A stretch of DNA of 64,000 nt from Thiodiazotropha sp037384425. GTDB lineage: Bacteria > Pseudomonadota > Gammaproteobacteria > Chromatiales > Chromatiaceae. The notes under the pieces were generated by a model that saw nothing but the letters and a program-made list of their open reading frames with translations, did no database searches and had not been told where the DNA came from. Positions 62,573-64,000 of the stretch are shown piece after piece. Position numbers and translations under genes: made by a program. The stretch covers positions 1 to 64,000 of the forward strand of contig JARROA010000005.1 in NCBI GenBank assembly GCA_037384425.1. The letters are read 5' to 3'. Each line of letters begins with the position of its first letter. Position 1 is the stretch's first letter.

Positions 62573-64000
62573 TCAGGGACGACCGGGCAGTTCCACCCCC
62601 ATATCGCTCTCAGGCGCCTCATCAATCAGTGGCTTCTTGCCGATCTGCTTGAATTCCGGCTCATCCCAGCTTCCCGTGACCTCGTAGGTCCGCTGTACGA
62701 TCTTGTCGAACTTCTTGCCCAGCAGTTTCTGGGTCACCGCCAGTGCCACGCCCACGGTGGGATTGACCGCCAGCGCCCCTACCACCGGCAGGGTCGCACT
62801 CAGATGCGGGGTCACCACCACCTTCTGGTTGTAGGTCCTGCTGACCAAACCGGTGTCACCACTGAAATCGATCTTGGCCGAAGCGCTCTGCATGACCAGG
62901 TCGTGGGTCGTGGCGACCCCGTCGTGGACGGTGAAGTTGCCCTCGATAGCATCGAAAGAGAACCCCTCGGAGAAGAAGTCCCGAAAGTCGAGGGCCAGCC
63001 GTTTGCCCAGGGCGTTGAGACTGAAGAGACCGATCAGACGTCCGACTCCCGGGTCCACATCCTTCACCTGTCCCTTGCCCACTTTGAGCCAGATGCTGCC
63101 ATAGAGTTTCTCGGGCCCCATCTCCAGGGGCGAGCTGGGCCAGTAGAGTTCCGCCTTGATATCGGTGGGGGCGTCCTTGATGCCGCTCGAAATACCCAAC
63201 TCCTGCTGCAACTCACCCAGGCTGGCGAAATGCGCCTTCAGATTCAGCGAGGTGAGATGCCCCTTCTTGGTAAGGCGCCAATACCCCTGCCCGCTGAGGT
63301 CGAGTTTATCGCCTACCAGACTGAGTTGGGAGAGGGTGATGCCGTCACGCTCCTTCTGCCAGGCCAGTCGCGACTTGCCCAGTTCCCGGTCGTTGAGATA
63401 GAGCGCATCCACTGTCATATCGAGCGCCGGCAGATGACGGGGATCGAAATCGACGGCGGTCTCCGCTTCCTCCTCCATGCCACTGATCGCGCCCGCCAAC
63501 TCGTTGAGGTTGAGTTTGAGGTAGTCGAAACGCCCCAGCAACGGTAATCGCTGTAGATCGCCGGGCACCTGGATCATGCCCTGGGCGGTCTGGGACTCCA
63601 GTTCCACCCGGTAGCCGTCGGCATAGTTACGCATCGTGAAATGGGTCTCCAGTGAATCGAGACCTGCGATCCTCAGGCGCTCGACCTGCAGGTCGATCTC
63701 GATCGGGGTCGGTGCACCGTCCTCACCACTGACGTTGTTCTCCAGCCAGGCAATCCACTGATCGCCGTTGAGCCTGCCCAGGGTGCCCTGGATACGGTAT
63801 CCGCGCTTGGATTTGGGTAGCTCGGGTTGCTGCGAGAAGCCCACCCCCACCAGCAATTCATCGCCCTCGCCGGGCGGTATCCGGACCAGTAGATGCACCC
63901 CCTTGCCGTAGAGCAGACGCAGATCGGTCAGGTGATCGCTGCGGAAATCGACCGAAAGGTCCATGCTCTTGCCGATCCCGGCACGCTTGCCCATCGGTGC
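62573..64000 (-). CDS. yhdP: YhdP-like AsmA-family protein, 3' part (5' end outside window)
   Basis: Carboxy-terminal 475 residues of a YhdP/TIGR02099 protein. The frame is open to the last base, so the start lies beyond the window. Full-length YhdP is about 1270 residues, a periplasm-spanning AsmA-like groove that moves phospholipid to the outer membrane. Recognisable parts are the ALDMTVDALYLNDRELG segment, GVGRLIGLFSLNALGKRLALDF and DLVMQSASAKIDFSGDTGLV. The position upstream of the nitrilase-tldD-pmbA block matches the family context. Confidence 0.93.
   Translation of the reverse strand, partial: APMGKRAGIGKSMDLSVDFRSDHLTDLRLLYGKGVHLLVRIPPGEGDELLVGVGFSQQPELPKSKRGYRIQGTLGRLNGDQWIAWLENNVSGEDGAPTPIEIDLQVERLRIAGLDSLETHFTMRNYADGYRVELESQTAQGMIQVPGDLQRLPLLGRFDYLKLNLNELAGAISGMEEEAETAVDFDPRHLPALDMTVDALYLNDRELGKSRLAWQKERDGITLSQLSLVGDKLDLSGQGYWRLTKKGHLTSLNLKAHFASLGELQQELGISSGIKDAPTDIKAELYWPSSPLEMGPEKLYGSIWLKVGKGQVKDVDPGVGRLIGLFSLNALGKRLALDFRDFFSEGFSFDAIEGNFTVHDGVATTHDLVMQSASAKIDFSGDTGLVSRTYNQKVVVTPHLSATLPVVGALAVNPTVGVALAVTQKLLGKKFDKIVQRTYEVTGSWDEPEFKQIGKKPLIDEAPESDMGVELPGRP

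Overview
The window reads as a continuous piece of a gammaproteobacterial chromosome. Gene order in several blocks is the classic gammaproteobacterial one: mrdA-rodA-mltB-rlpA-dacA-ybeD-lipB-lipA, ygfB-pepP-ubiH-ubiI divergent from zapA-6S RNA-fau, lptD-surA-pdxA, and yhdP-nitrilase-tldD-pmbA. It has a Gram-negative envelope (porin, LptD, Mla, RND pump), ubiquinone biosynthesis genes, and high GC in coding DNA. A split glycine decarboxylase, a histone-H1-like Lys/Ala/Pro repeat protein and a PEP-CTERM protein point to a Chromatiales-like or sulfur-oxidiser relative; that placement is inference.

Layout. 1-7.8 kb: elongasome and septal wall genes followed by lipoate synthesis and a DUF218 protein, all on +. 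7.9-16.5 kb, on -: a PEP-CTERM protein, a three-gene cluster (aspartoacylase-like, glutamate-cysteine-ligase-like, MurU), rho, trxA and an mlaFEDB operon without mlaC. 16.8-22.8 kb: small metalloproteins, a GlcF-like Fe-S protein, Coq7, a 51-residue membrane protein, an ankyrin protein, and apaG-yjdF-apaH. 22.8-24.9 kb: lgt-thyA-folA with overlapping ends. 25-30 kb: an XRE regulator preceded by a perfect CRP-type site, a beta-barrel protein, molybdenum-cofactor genes and a PfkB kinase. 30.3-35.1 kb: gcvT-gcvH-gcvPA-gcvPB behind a sigma70 promoter, a tandem glycine riboswitch and an intrinsic terminator. 35.2-43.1 kb: a DUF4382 lipoprotein, the ubiI-ubiH-pepP-ygfB block and the zapA-6S RNA-fau block. 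43.2-46.3 kb: a rearranged zone with the histone-like gene, ilvA and rpiA. 46.5-53.7 kb: porin, amgK and an RND pump. 53.8-64 kb: lptD-surA-pdxA, then pmbA, tldD, a nitrilase and the end of yhdP.

The genes are mostly housekeeping: cell-wall growth and recycling (MrdA, RodA, MltB, RlpA, DacA, MurU, AmgK), outer-membrane assembly and lipid transport (LptD, SurA, Mla, YhdP), lipoate supply (LipB, LipA) for the GcvH lipoyl arm, and one-carbon metabolism (Gcv, ThyA, FolA, Fau). I see no complete novel defence, secretion or biosynthetic system, no transposase gene, no tRNA or rRNA and no CRISPR array.

The most unusual signal is a set of recombination scars. ilvA has lost its stop codon and reads about 100 codons into the antisense of the histone-like gene. 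rpiA has had its start codon replaced by a palindromic dispersed repeat and carries a second, decayed copy of its 3' end. A PfkB kinase gene has a diverged partial copy of its own leader and first codons just upstream.
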